From Sphingomonas sp. (lineage in GTDB: Bacteria > Pseudomonadota > Alphaproteobacteria > Sphingomonadales > Sphingomonadaceae): a stretch of DNA of 64,000 nucleotides. Each line of letters begins with the position of its first letter. Position 1 is the stretch's first letter. Where the stretch lies: positions 1-64,000 of the forward strand of contig NZ_JAHBZJ010000003.1 of the NCBI RefSeq assembly GCF_019635455.1. Direction: 5' to 3'. The translations under genes were made by a program, and so were the position numbers. The notes below the pieces were generated by a model. It did no database searches. It worked only from the letters and a program-made list of their open reading frames with translations, and was not told where the DNA came from. This document shows, piece after piece, positions 52,739 to 61,782 of the stretch.

Positions 52739-53737
52739 TCAGTCCCCCGTCACCCTGAGCGGCCCGAGATCGCCTAGCCCGACCGTCCCGCTTGCCATCG
52801 CCAGCATCCGGTCGAGCGACTTTTTCGCCTTCAGCCGGATATCCTCGGCGATCTCGATGCGCGGTTCGAGGTCACGGAGCGCCACGTAGAGTTTCTCCAG
52901 CGTGTTGAGCGCCATGTAGGGGCAGATATTGCAGTTGCAGTTGCCGTCCGCGCCCGGCGCGCCGATGAAGGTTTTCTCCGGAACCGCCTTTTCCATCTGG
53001 TGGATGATGTGCGGTTCGGTCGCGACGATCATCGTGTCGCCGTCGAACTCCTTCGCGAAATTGAGGATGCCGCTGGTCGATCCGACATAATCGGCGTGAT
53101 CGAGCACGTGCGGCGGGCATTCGGGGTGCGCGGCGACGGGGGCGTCGGGGTGCTGTGCCTTCAGCTTGAGCAGCTCGGTTTCGCTGAACGCCTCATGCAC
53201 GATGCACACGCCCGGCCACAACAGCATGTCGCGGCCCATCTTGCGGTTGATATATCCGCCCAGATGCTTGTCGGGGCCGAAGATGATCTTCTGGTGCCTT
53301 GGGATCTGGCTCAGGATCTTTTCGGCGGACGAACTGGTGACGATGATGTCGCTGAGCGCCTTCACCTCGACCGAGCAGTTGATGTAGGTCAGCGCGATGT
53401 GATCGGGATGCTGCGCGCGGAACGCGGCGAACTGTTCGGGCGGACAACTGTCCTCCAGGCTGCACCCGGCATTCATGTCGGGCAGCACCACGACCTTGTC
53501 CGGCGAGAGGATCTTCGCGGTTTCGGCCATGAAGCGCACGCCGCAAAAGGCGATGACGTCCGCATCGGTCTCCGCCGCCTTGCGGCTGAGCTCCAGGCTG
53601 TCGCCGACGAAATCGGCGAGGTCCTGAATCTCCGGCTTCTGATAATAATGGGCGAGGATGACCGCATTGCGTTCCTTGCGCAGGCGATCGATCTCGGCGC
53701 GCACATCGACGCCGGCGAGGCTGTTGGGAGCGTTCAT
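52739..53737 (-). CDS. nadA: Quinolinate synthase A
   Basis: 332 aa from ATG 53737. AVILAHYYQKPEIQDLADFVGDS opens the first domain. [4Fe-4S] cysteines are in DMNAGCSLEDSC, HPECPPHV and NCNICPYM. It makes quinolinate from iminoaspartate and dihydroxyacetone phosphate in NAD synthesis. nadC is 7.7 kb away on the other strand; nadB is not in the window. It converges with the LytTR gene, 3 bases apart. Confidence 0.95.
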   Translation of the reverse strand: MNAPNSLAGVDVRAEIDRLRKERNAVILAHYYQKPEIQDLADFVGDSLELSRKAAETDADVIAFCGVRFMAETAKILSPDKVVVLPDMNAGCSLEDSCPPEQFAAFRAQHPDHIALTYINCSVEVKALSDIIVTSSSAEKILSQIPRHQKIIFGPDKHLGGYINRKMGRDMLLWPGVCIVHEAFSETELLKLKAQHPDAPVAAHPECPPHVLDHADYVGSTSGILNFAKEFDGDTMIVATEPHIIHQMEKAVPEKTFIGAPGADGNCNCNICPYMALNTLEKLYVALRDLEPRIEIAEDIRLKAKKSLDRMLAMASGTVGLGDLGPLRVTGD

Positions 53738-53987
53738 GCCGGTCACATGGACCCGCACGAACCGGCGATCAAGGGAGGTGTGCCGCGAACGGCCGTCCGG
53801 CCCCGGGCGTTCCGTCGATCGCCCAGTGCGCGACCGCATCGCCGACTGGGCTGACGGCGACCAGCTCGCCCGCCGCGAACGCGCGCGATCGTCGTCGAGC
53901 GCAACATGCGGTCGTGAGAAGTGGCCACGAGATCCGCCCCCGAACCTGCGATCGTGGGCGGGTATCACAGAACGCAGGCGACACGAC

Positions 53988-54734
53988 CTATTTCTTCTGC
54001 GCCTGGCGCGTCTCGCGGTCCTTCATAACCTGTTCGATCGAGCGGGAGACGTCCCAGCGTTCGCGGTCCTGCGAGCTGCGTTCGTCGGGGAAATAGGCTT
54101 CGACGGTCACATCCATCCCGGCGGCGCGCAGCGGCATCGCGAAGCTGCGTTCGACCGCGCGGCGGGTCGCATCCTTGGCCAGCCGCATCGGGGTCGGCTC
54201 GCGCGCCTGGCGGATCAGTTCCTTTTGTCCCGCGGCGCGGTTGGCGGCGTCCAGCCGGTCTTCGCTGTCGGTCAGTGCCATGAGCACGCCGCCCTCGCCA
54301 TATTCGCGGATGTTGTTGAGATCGACGTCCGGACCGACGACGTCGAGCGGGGGCAGGGCGATGGTGAGCTTCTTTGTCCCGGCGTCCCAGATCACGTCGC
54401 GCTGATTGAGTCGGCCCAGATCGACCTCGTAGCGGACCGAGCCGGGCATGATCATCGTCTTGCGCGCCGACAGGCCGAGGCGGGTCTGCGTCGTGGTGAC
54501 GACCGCCACATAGCGCGCGGCAAAGGCCGACAGCCGGTTCTGCTCGCGCAGCCCTTGCAGGCTGGCGGCGGCGACCGTCACCGGGTCCGGCCCCCCGATC
54601 AGCCTGTCGACGGCGGCGCGGCCGACCACCCATGCGGTCACCCCCGCCGCCAGCGCCATCGCCAGCAGAACGCCCAGAAAGATGAGGCAGCCGCGGCCAA
54701 AGCCGCCGCCGCGCCTTACGCTGCCCTGGTCCAT
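53988..54734 (-). CDS. DUF4230 membrane-anchored protein
   Basis: 248 aa. One N-terminal TM helix (CLIFLGVLLAMALAAGVTAWVVG) is followed by an exported domain with FAARYVAVVTTTQTRLGL, KTMIMPGSVRYEVDLGRL and LTIALPPLDVVGPDVDLNNI, the DUF4230 pattern. A charged helix closes the protein. The gene overlaps the end of the MBL gene by 19 bases. Function unknown. The 250 bases between it and nadA hold nothing I can identify. Confidence 0.8.
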   Translation of the reverse strand: MDQGSVRRGGGFGRGCLIFLGVLLAMALAAGVTAWVVGRAAVDRLIGGPDPVTVAAASLQGLREQNRLSAFAARYVAVVTTTQTRLGLSARKTMIMPGSVRYEVDLGRLNQRDVIWDAGTKKLTIALPPLDVVGPDVDLNNIREYGEGGVLMALTDSEDRLDAANRAAGQKELIRQAREPTPMRLAKDATRRAVERSFAMPLRAAGMDVTVEAYFPDERSSQDRERWDVSRSIEQVMKDRETRQAQKK

Positions 54735-55573
54735 GTCTCTCCCTGTGCGCGGACAAGGCCGCGATTGCTGAGGTCGATAAGGTGCGCCAGGACCGATCGG
54801 CCTGCCGCGCCGGTGAGGCGGGGGTCGAGCCCGACATACATCCGCTCCACCATGTCGGGGATCTGATCGATCCGCTGGTCGAGCAGTCGCAGGATCTGCC
54901 CCTCGCGCTGGCGGCGGTGACCCATCATGCCGCGCACCAGCCGGCGCGGCGCGGTGACCGCCGGCCCGTGCGCGGGATAATAGACGCGGTCGTCGCGATC
55001 GAGCAGCCGCTGGAGGCTGTCCATATAGGCGCTCATGTCCCCGTCCGGAGGCGCGACGACGGTGGTCGACCAGCCCATGACGTGATCGCCGGTGAACAGC
55101 GCGCCGGTCTCTTCCAGCGCGAAACAGAGATGGTTCGATGTATGGCCGGGCGTCGCCACGGCATGCAGGGTCCAGCCATCGCCGCGAACGGCGTCACCAT
55201 CGGCGAGGATGCCGTCGGGTGCGTAGTCGCGGTCGAACGCGGCGTCGGCGCGTGGGCCGTCATCGGCAAGCGCGAGCGGTGCGCAGCCGATGATCGGTGC
55301 GCCGGTCGCCGCCTTGAGCGCGCGGCTCGCGGGGCTGTGATCCCGGTGCGTATGGGTACACAGGATCGCGGTCACCGGCCGCTCGCCGATCGCCCGCATC
55401 AGCGCGTCGATATGCTCTGGCAGGTCCGGCCCGGGATCGATCACCGCAAGGTCGCGGGTGCCGACCAGATAGGTCTGGGTCCCCGAATAGGTGAAGGGCG
55501 AGGGATTGGCCGCCAGCACCCGCGTGACGAGCGGTTCCAGCGGGGTCGCGGTGCCGGTTGCCGGGTCGGTCAT
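54716..55573 (-). CDS. MBL-fold metallo-hydrolase (LACTB2/glyoxalase II-like)
   Basis: 285 aa, cytosolic. Zinc ligands: THTHRDHSP, TPGHTSNHL, GDHVMGW and PAHGP. The C-terminal part (GHRRQREGQILRLLDQRI, later a winged-helix-like LAHLIDLSNRGLV) is that of the LACTB2 group of RNases/thioesterases. It precedes the DUF4230 gene in one transcript. Substrate unknown. Confidence 0.88.
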   Translation of the reverse strand: MTDPATGTATPLEPLVTRVLAANPSPFTYSGTQTYLVGTRDLAVIDPGPDLPEHIDALMRAIGERPVTAILCTHTHRDHSPASRALKAATGAPIIGCAPLALADDGPRADAAFDRDYAPDGILADGDAVRGDGWTLHAVATPGHTSNHLCFALEETGALFTGDHVMGWSTTVVAPPDGDMSAYMDSLQRLLDRDDRVYYPAHGPAVTAPRRLVRGMMGHRRQREGQILRLLDQRIDQIPDMVERMYVGLDPRLTGAAGRSVLAHLIDLSNRGLVRAQGETWTRAA

Positions 55574-55706
55574 GGCGACGAGATGGCCGCTCGTGCCGCG
55601 CGAGGCAAGCCCGCAGCGAAACGGGCCGGCCGCAAAGGGGATGCGGCCGGCCCGGCGAACGCGGCTGGCGACGACGGGCGTGTCGCCGGCCGGCGTTCGG
55701 TTTGCC

Positions 55707-57362
55707 TCAGTCCTGCTCGGCCTGAAGTTCGCGGATCGCTTCGTCGATCCCGGTGAGCGCCTTGGCCTTCTGCGCGGCAGAGAGGGTGTCCTGCGCCTCG
55801 ATCGACCGGCGCGCGAGCTTAAGGCCCATCAGCGCCTGACGCTTGCCCAGCTTCGCGCTGGCCACCGCCATCGCTTCGGCGCGCGGCGCGATCGCCATGG
55901 CGCGGCGCTCGGCCGACATCGCCCGCTCGGTCGCGACGGCGGCGCGCGCCTCGATCCGGTCTTCGCAGATGACGATGCGGCGGGTTTGTCCGTCCATGCG
56001 CTCGATCTTCAGCTGGCCATCCTTGGGGGCGCCGCATTTGCCGGACCGGACATCGACGCTGGCCGCCGGATCGGCGCCTTCGCTCCAGGACATGGGATCG
56101 CCGCCCTTGGCCGTGCCGACGATGCGGGTGATTTCCTTGCCATCCTTCTTTTCGACGATCACCACGCGCCGCTCGCTCTTTTTCGAAGCGGGAGGCGCGG
56201 CGGGCGCGACGGGAGCGACCGGCGCGACCGGCTGGCCGGGTGCGACCGCGGCGATCGGCGCGCGGGGGGCCGGGGCAGCCATCGGTGCGCGCGGAGCGGC
56301 CGGCGCTTCGGGAGCCGCCGGTGCCTGGATCCGGCTGACGTCGTCGCCAGCGGCCGCCGCCTGGGTTCCCGACGCGGTGAGCGCCAGCCCGGCAAGCGTG
56401 AGAACGGTGGCGCCGGCGATCCCGGCGGTGAGCCGCAGGCGCGACTTGTGATTGTGTTTCGACAGCATTTTCAACCTCCCTTTGAGTTCATTTATCGTGT
56501 GCAGATGGCAAGCCGCCGACACCGCGCCGCCATGCGCGGACTTGACGATCGCCCGGCCATAGGCGTGGCGCAGCGCGGGGGCGCGTCCGGCCAGGACCAG
56601 CGCGTCGCAGGCAAGCTCCTGATCGGCGCGGAACGCCCGGAATGCGCGCCATGCGACCGGATTGAACCAGTGAAGCGCGAGCGCCACCAGCGCGATCCAG
56701 TTCGCGATCAGGTCGCCACGCAGATGGTGGCCAAGTTCGTGCGCGAGCGCCAGGTTGCGCTCCAACGGGTCGTAGCGTTCGGAAAAATCGCGCGGAAAGG
56801 CGACGTATTTGCGCCAGATGCCGAATGCGAGCGGCCCGGTCGCCGCGTCGGTCTCGATCACGCGCACGCGCCCCTCCGCAACGGTCCGCTCGACCCGCGC
56901 GCGATGCAGCAGCCGGGCGCAAAAACAGCGGTGCGCGATCAGATGGTAGGCCAGAAAGGCGAGTGCGCCGATCCCCCAGAGCGCGGCCAGCAGGAGCGCG
57001 ACGCTCGGCCCGTCGGCGACCGGTGTCGGCGGAACCGCCGCGAGATGCGCGGTACGGCCGGCAAGTTCGACCTGCGCCTGGAATATCGCGGTATCGACCG
57101 CCGATTGCGGGATCGTGTCGGTATTCAGAATGCCGAACATGACGCCCTCGCCATTCTGTGCGGAGCGGGCGAGGGGAGCGATCAAGTCGGTAAAGCGCCA
57201 GGTGCCGGGCAGCGGCGGCATTACCATGCGGATCACCGGGAGCAGCCACAACGCATAGGCGATGTTGGGGCCGAACTGACGCGCGACCGGGCGGCGGACC
57301 AGCAGGACGACCAGCATCAACAGCGTGGTCGCGACAAAGGTTTCGACGAGCCAGGCGATCAT
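55707..57362 (-). CDS. BlaR1-like M56 membrane metallopeptidase
   Basis: 551 aa. Four TM helices (for example MIAWLVETFVATTLLMLVVLL) surround a cytosolic zinc-peptidase domain with AHELGHHLRGD and the downstream RADQELACDALVLA. After TM4 a Pro/Ala linker (VAPVAPVAPAAPPA) leads to a small exported domain (KKSERRVVIVEKKDGKEITR) and a long alanine-rich helix. The penicillin-binding sensor domain of true BlaR1 is missing, so the signal sensed differs. It overlaps blaI by 4 bases (ATGA). Confidence 0.88.
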   Translation of the reverse strand: MIAWLVETFVATTLLMLVVLLVRRPVARQFGPNIAYALWLLPVIRMVMPPLPGTWRFTDLIAPLARSAQNGEGVMFGILNTDTIPQSAVDTAIFQAQVELAGRTAHLAAVPPTPVADGPSVALLLAALWGIGALAFLAYHLIAHRCFCARLLHRARVERTVAEGRVRVIETDAATGPLAFGIWRKYVAFPRDFSERYDPLERNLALAHELGHHLRGDLIANWIALVALALHWFNPVAWRAFRAFRADQELACDALVLAGRAPALRHAYGRAIVKSAHGGAVSAACHLHTINELKGRLKMLSKHNHKSRLRLTAGIAGATVLTLAGLALTASGTQAAAAGDDVSRIQAPAAPEAPAAPRAPMAAPAPRAPIAAVAPGQPVAPVAPVAPAAPPASKKSERRVVIVEKKDGKEITRIVGTAKGGDPMSWSEGADPAASVDVRSGKCGAPKDGQLKIERMDGQTRRIVICEDRIEARAAVATERAMSAERRAMAIAPRAEAMAVASAKLGKRQALMGLKLARRSIEAQDTLSAAQKAKALTGIDEAIRELQAEQD

Positions 57363-57739
57363 TGCTTGAGCTCCTTCAACAACGCCTCGATCTCGGCGAT
57401 ATCCTGATCGGTCAGCGCGTCGCGCTCGGCGAGGTGCGCGACCAGCGGGGTCAGCCTGCCGCCGAACAGACGGTCGATCAGGCGACGGGATTCGCCATCG
57501 ACATAGTCGGCACGATCGACCAACGGCCGATAGCGATAGCGCCGGCCATCTTCCTCGGCGGCGATGATGTTCTTCGCGAGAAGCCGGCCAAGCAGCGTCT
57601 TGACGGTGTTCGCGCTCCAGCTGCGCGTCGGCGCGACGCGTTCGGACACGTCCTGTGCGGTGAGGGGGGATTCGTCCCAGAGCACCTCCATCACGGCATG
57701 CTCGGCCTCGCTGATCCGTTCGCTACTGCGCTCGCTCAT
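57359..57739 (-). CDS. BlaI/MecI/CopY-family repressor
   Basis: 126 aa. A winged helix (ISEAEHAVMEVLWDESPLTAQDV, then SANTVKTLLGRLLAKNII) is followed by a dimerisation tail (FGGRLTPLVAHLAERDALTDQDI), the standard penicillinase-repressor layout. A palindromic site lies just before the start, so it should repress its own operon until the M56 peptidase inactivates it. Confidence 0.92.
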   Translation of the reverse strand: MSERSSERISEAEHAVMEVLWDESPLTAQDVSERVAPTRSWSANTVKTLLGRLLAKNIIAAEEDGRRYRYRPLVDRADYVDGESRRLIDRLFGGRLTPLVAHLAERDALTDQDIAEIEALLKELKQ

Positions 57740-57752
57740 GATTCTCCCTTTC

Positions 57753-57788
57753 GATTACAGGTGTAATCGTTACGACCACATCTGTAAA
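57753..57788 (-). promoter_or_regulatory. BlaI-type operator
   Basis: GATTACAGGTGTAATC (57753-57768) is a perfect palindrome with the TACA-xx-TGTA core of BlaI/MecI operators. A second, half-conserved copy (ACATCTGTAAA, about 57778-57788) stands 20-odd bases further upstream. The site lies 14 bases before the repressor start codon. The next 190 bases up to the glycosyltransferase stop hold no gene. Confidence 0.8.
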
Positions 57789-57981
57789 CACGCGGCTGAA
57801 CGCATTATGAACGGGGCCGCGCCGCGCGGGTCGGGCGCACGGGTCGGTGTCGGGCGATTTTACAGGGGCAGGGGCGGTTAGGGTTTCGCTAACGCTGATT
57901 TTCGCGGAAATCCGCCGATCGTGCGAAGTGGCACGCGGCCTGCAACGCTGTTCGCGCACCCGTTCACAAGCGTGTGATGCC

Positions 57982-59337
57982 TCAGGGGCGGGCGGCCACC
58001 TTTACCGGTCCAGGCTGCTCGCCCCGCCCCGCACCCCGATGACGATAGACCACCGGCGATCCGTCGCGGCGATGCCGCCGGCGGAAGATGCGCGCGCCGT
58101 CCTCCTCCAGCCGTTCGGCGGCGCGGGCGCGGGCCTGTGGGTAAATCTCGCCGAAAAGCCGTTCGAACGTGCGGTCCCAGCCATAGGCGCGGGTCACCAT
58201 CGCGCGGGCGCGGGCGCCGACCAGGCGCGCGCCGCATTCCCACAGCCGCACCACATTTGCGGCCATCGCGTCGCTGTCATCGACGGGTCCGAGCAGGCCG
58301 AGCGACGGCGGTACCCGATCGGGCATCGCGCCGCTGGCGACGCCCACCACCGGCAGGCCGCACGCCTGTGCCTCCAGCACCGATATGCCGAATGTCTCGT
58401 CCGCCATCGCCGACACATAGATGTCCGACGAGGCGAGCGCGCGGGCAAGTTCGATCCGGTCCCGCTCGAATCCCGGAAACGCAATCGGCAGGTCGCGGGC
58501 GCGGCGCATCAGCGGTTCGCGCAGCTTGCCGTCGCCGATCATGACCATCGCGGCGCCGAGATCGGCGGGAAGCCGGCGAAACATCTCCACCAGCCGGTCG
58601 GCGCGCTTTTCATTGTCGATCCGGCCGGCATAGATCAGCAGGGGGCCGTCCCCGCTAAGGCCGAGTTCGGCGCGATACCGGCGGTCGCGCTTGTCGGGCG
58701 AGAACATCGTGGTATCGACGCCGAGCGGCAGGAGATCGGTCCGGGTCAGCTTTTTCCGCGCAAGGGTGCGGCGCGCATCCTCGCTGAGCGTGTAGACGCG
58801 ATCGAACTCGCGATAGGTGATTTCGGCATAGCCATAGGCCAGCATCCGCATGAACCGCGCGGCCAGCGTTCCGGCGCCCGCCCGGGTCACGCGATAGACG
58901 TGCGCGTTCGGAAAATCGGTCCGATATCCCGCGACCAGGGTCGTGTCCGGGAAGTCGCGCCGGAAGTTGATGGCCGTCCACGGCAACACCCAGGGGCAGA
59001 GCGATTCGATGATATCCGGCCGATAATGTTCGAGCAGGTCGCGCACCGCTCCGGTCCGCAGGATGAACCGGTAGTTGGGACTGCCGCGCACCGGCTCCGC
59101 CCCCACCTCCGCAAAGATGTGACGCCCGTTGATCGTCACCCGGTCGTGGGGGCCGGGGACGATCTGAAGCAACTGATGCGGGGTGTGATTGAGCACATAG
59201 TCGCGCTTTTCGCGAAGATAGGTGCTGATGCCGCCGCCGCCCGCCGGCGAATAGCTCTGCGTCAGGTCGCAGATCAGCAGGGACGCGGCGTCCCGTGCCG
59301 CCGCACCGGGTGCGGCAGCGCGAGGCTGCATGAACAT
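57982..59337 (-). CDS. Family 4 glycosyltransferase
   Basis: 451 aa. The N-terminal domain has SPAGGGGISTYLREKRDYV. The C-terminal GT-B domain has LLIYAGRIDNEKRADRLVEMFRRL, MIGDGKLREPL, and the nucleotide-sugar contact block SAMADETFGISVLEAQACGLPVVG (E-x7-E type). It is probably cytosolic and builds a lipid- or wall-linked glycan; acceptor and donor are not evident. The basic C-terminal 45 residues look disordered. The gene is 34 bases after grxD on the same strand. Confidence 0.88.
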   Translation of the reverse strand: MFMQPRAAAPGAAARDAASLLICDLTQSYSPAGGGGISTYLREKRDYVLNHTPHQLLQIVPGPHDRVTINGRHIFAEVGAEPVRGSPNYRFILRTGAVRDLLEHYRPDIIESLCPWVLPWTAINFRRDFPDTTLVAGYRTDFPNAHVYRVTRAGAGTLAARFMRMLAYGYAEITYREFDRVYTLSEDARRTLARKKLTRTDLLPLGVDTTMFSPDKRDRRYRAELGLSGDGPLLIYAGRIDNEKRADRLVEMFRRLPADLGAAMVMIGDGKLREPLMRRARDLPIAFPGFERDRIELARALASSDIYVSAMADETFGISVLEAQACGLPVVGVASGAMPDRVPPSLGLLGPVDDSDAMAANVVRLWECGARLVGARARAMVTRAYGWDRTFERLFGEIYPQARARAAERLEEDGARIFRRRHRRDGSPVVYRHRGAGRGEQPGPVKVAARP

Positions 59338-59371
59338 GGGGAATTCCTACGCTACTGAAAACTCACGGTGT

Positions 59372-59701
59372 TTACGCGCAGGCAACGCCCTTTTCCCCGA
59401 GAAGTTGCGCCAGTTCGCCGGATTCGTACATTTCCATCATGATGTCGGACCCGCCGACAAATTCGCCCTTCACATAAAGCTGGGGGATGGTCGGCCAGTC
59501 GGAAAAGCTCTTGATGCCCTGTCGAACCGCCTGATCCTGAAGCACATCGACGCTGTCGAATTCGACGCCGAGATGGCCGAGAATCGAGACCGCGCGGTTG
59601 GAAAAGCCGCATTGGGGAAACAGCGGCGTCCCCTTCATGAACAGCAGCACGTCGCTGCCATCGACCAGCGACTGGATTCGCGCCTGAATATCGTCCGTCA
59701 T
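59372..59701 (-). CDS. grxD: Monothiol glutaredoxin, Grx4/GrxD type
   Basis: 109 aa from ATG 59701 (MTDDIQARI), with GGAGG 8 bases upstream inside the bolA end. The CGFS active site is in MKGTPLFPQCGFSNRAV; glutathione contacts are WPTIPQLYVKGEFVGGSDI. It carries [2Fe-2S] clusters with BolA, whose gene is directly upstream. Confidence 0.95.
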   Translation of the reverse strand: MTDDIQARIQSLVDGSDVLLFMKGTPLFPQCGFSNRAVSILGHLGVEFDSVDVLQDQAVRQGIKSFSDWPTIPQLYVKGEFVGGSDIMMEMYESGELAQLLGEKGVACA

Positions 59702-59702
59702 C

Positions 59703-59945
59703 TCATTCACCTCCGGCCGGTACGGCGGTGGTCAACTGGAGCGCGTGGAGCACGCCCCCCATCCGACCGCCGAGCGCGGCATATACTGCCTGATGCTGTT
59801 TGATACGGGGCAGCCCCCGAAAGGTTTCGCTTTCCACCCGCGCGGCATAATGATCGCCGTCGCCGGCCAGATCGGTGATTTCGATCCGGGCATCGGGAAT
59901 CCCCTGCCGGATCAGCGTCTCGATCTCGTCCGCCGCCATCGGCAT
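59703..59945 (-). CDS. bolA: BolA-family protein
   Basis: 80 aa from ATG 59945 (MPMAADEIETLI). IEITDLAGDGDHYAARVES and the helix RIKQHQAVYAALGGRMGG followed by LHALQLTT are the BolA fold with its conserved His and Cys-free C-terminus. It acts as the iron-sulfur partner of the adjacent GrxD. It lies 2 bases after the DUF1476 stop. Confidence 0.92.
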   Translation of the reverse strand: MPMAADEIETLIRQGIPDARIEITDLAGDGDHYAARVESETFRGLPRIKQHQAVYAALGGRMGGVLHALQLTTAVPAGGE

Positions 59946-59947
59946 CG

Positions 59948-60271
59948 TCAGGTCGCCTCGATCATCTGGCGACGCGCTTCGACCGCCTGTTCCTGAAGCG
60001 CCTGGCGGACCGTGGCCTCGTCGATATCGACCCCGGCCGCGGTCAGGTCGCCGAGCAGCTTGCGGATCACGTCCTCGTCGCCCGCTTCCTCGAAATCGGC
60101 CTGCACCACCGCCTTGGCATAGGCGTCGGTTTCCTCGGCGGTCAGGTTCATCTTGGCCGCGGCCCACTGGCCGAGCAGGCGGTTGCGGCGCGCGGTGATC
60201 CGGAACGCCATGTCCTCGTCCCTCGCAAACTTGGCCTCGAACGCGCGTTCGCGGTCGTCGAAGGTCGTCAT
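59948..60271 (-). CDS. DUF1476 protein (F1-ATPase inhibitor zeta subunit family)
   Basis: 107 aa. FDDRERAFEAKFARDEDMAFRITARRNRLLGQWAA is the inhibitory N-terminal half seen in the alphaproteobacterial zeta subunit (PF07345), followed by a four-helix domain ending QAVEARRQMIEAT. In Paracoccus this protein blocks ATP hydrolysis by F1. It heads the DUF1476-bolA-grxD row, a common alphaproteobacterial order. Confidence 0.92.
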   Translation of the reverse strand: MTTFDDRERAFEAKFARDEDMAFRITARRNRLLGQWAAAKMNLTAEETDAYAKAVVQADFEEAGDEDVIRKLLGDLTAAGVDIDEATVRQALQEQAVEARRQMIEAT

Positions 60272-60419
60272 CCGTCATCACCCCTATGGTTGTTTCGCGG
60301 TTGAGATAGGTGCGCGACGCCGGTGTGGCAACGCCCGCGCGAAATCGGCGTGCGGCGGCTGTGCGATGGGGGCCGATCGGCTATAGCCCCCCGCAGACCT
60401 GGCGAAACGGGATGAGGAT

Positions 60420-61265
60420 ATGACCGGCTTTTCCCTCGATGGATTCGATCTGGACGCATTCGTGGCCGCGACCCTGGCGGAGGATGTCGGGTCCGGGGAC
60501 GTCACGTCGTTGGCCGTGATCCCCGCCGACGCGCAGTTTGTCGGCGTGATGGACAGCCGCGACGCGGTGACGGTGGCGGGGCTGCCCATCGCGGCGGCGT
60601 TCTTTCGCGCGCTCGATCCCGGAGTCGAAATCGACATTCTGGCGGGGGAGGGCGCGCAGGTCGGTGCCGGCGCGGACCTGATGCGCCTTCGCGGCAATGC
60701 GCGCGCGCTGCTGACCGCCGAGCGCGCGGCGCTGAACACCGTCCAGCACCTGTCGGGTATCGCAACGCTCACGCGGCGCTATGTCGATGCGATCGCGGGG
60801 ACGGGAGCGACGCTGCTCGATACCCGAAAGACCATTCCCGGACTGCGCCGGCTGGAGAAATATGCGACACGGATGGGCGGCGCGCAGAACCATCGCATGG
60901 GGTTGTGGGACGCGGCGATGATCAAGGACAATCACGTCGCCGTCGCCGGATCGGTGGAAGAAGCCGTGCGGCGTGCGGTGACCGCCAGAATCGATCGCAT
61001 CATCGTCGAGGTGGACCGTGTCGATCAGATCGAGCCGGCGCTGGCCGCCGGCGCCACCCATCTGCTGCTCGACAACATGAATCCGCCGACGCTGCGCGGC
61101 GCGGTCACGCTGGTCGGCGGGCGCGTGCCGACCGAAGCGTCGGGCGGCGTCCGGCTCGACACGATCCGCGCGATCGCCGAAACCGGCGTCACCTTCGTCA
61201 GCGTGGGACGATTGACCCAGTCCGCCCCGGCCGCCGACATCGGACTGGACTTTGCCGCCGCTTGA
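60420..61265 (+). CDS. nadC: Nicotinate-nucleotide diphosphorylase (carboxylating)
   Basis: 281 aa. LAEDVGSGDVTSLAVIPAD opens the enzyme; the active-site block is LNTVQHLSGIATLTRRYVDA, LLDTRKTIPGLRRLEKYA and NHRMGLWDAAMIKDNH. Quinolinate phosphoribosyltransferase turns quinolinate and PRPP into nicotinate mononucleotide. It is divergent from the DUF1476 gene. Confidence 0.95.
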   Translation: MTGFSLDGFDLDAFVAATLAEDVGSGDVTSLAVIPADAQFVGVMDSRDAVTVAGLPIAAAFFRALDPGVEIDILAGEGAQVGAGADLMRLRGNARALLTAERAALNTVQHLSGIATLTRRYVDAIAGTGATLLDTRKTIPGLRRLEKYATRMGGAQNHRMGLWDAAMIKDNHVAVAGSVEEAVRRAVTARIDRIIVEVDRVDQIEPALAAGATHLLLDNMNPPTLRGAVTLVGGRVPTEASGGVRLDTIRAIAETGVTFVSVGRLTQSAPAADIGLDFAAA

Positions 61266-61305
61266 GGTGAAGACCACGCTGAAATTCCGGGGGAGGAACG
61301 GCAAC

Positions 61306-61767
61306 ATGCGTCCCATATCGATCGTGCGGTTCGAACTGGCCTATCTGGCGAGCATCGTGGTCTGGCTGGCGGGCATTCCGATCCTGTGGTCGGTGTGGAT
61401 CCGGACGCTGGAGGCGCAGCCCGGCTTCGCCGGCAATGCCCAGATGATGGACGTGGCGCGGATGATTCTGATCGGCGTTCTGGCGCTGATGCTGCTGATC
61501 TCGCTGGCGCTATGGTATTTCACGGCGCGCCGGGCGAGCACGGTGGGCAAATGGATCGTCACGATCCTGTTCGCACTGTCGGTGTTGCGACTGCCGCTGC
61601 TGGTCAGGAGCATTGCCGTATCGGGGAATGTGAGCGTCGGGCTGAACATCATCGGCATCGCGCTGACCGGCTATGCCGTCTGGATGCTCTTTCGGCCCGA
61701 TGCGCAGGCATGGTTCGCGGGCAGCCGGACGCCCGCCGACGAACCGGCAGAAAACGCCGAAATCTGA
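61306..61767 (+). CDS. Four-TM membrane protein of unknown function
   Basis: 153 aa, ATG preceded by GGGAGG about 10 bases upstream. Four hydrophobic segments, for example LAYLASIVVWLAGIPILW and MILIGVLALMLLISLALWYF, with an acidic tail (DEPAENAEI). It is similar in layout to small DoxX-like or septum-associated proteins, but no family is claimed. It follows nadC by 40 bases. Confidence 0.7.
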   Translation: MRPISIVRFELAYLASIVVWLAGIPILWSVWIRTLEAQPGFAGNAQMMDVARMILIGVLALMLLISLALWYFTARRASTVGKWIVTILFALSVLRLPLLVRSIAVSGNVSVGLNIIGIALTGYAVWMLFRPDAQAWFAGSRTPADEPAENAEI

Positions 61768-61782
61768 TCGCCGCGAACGCCG

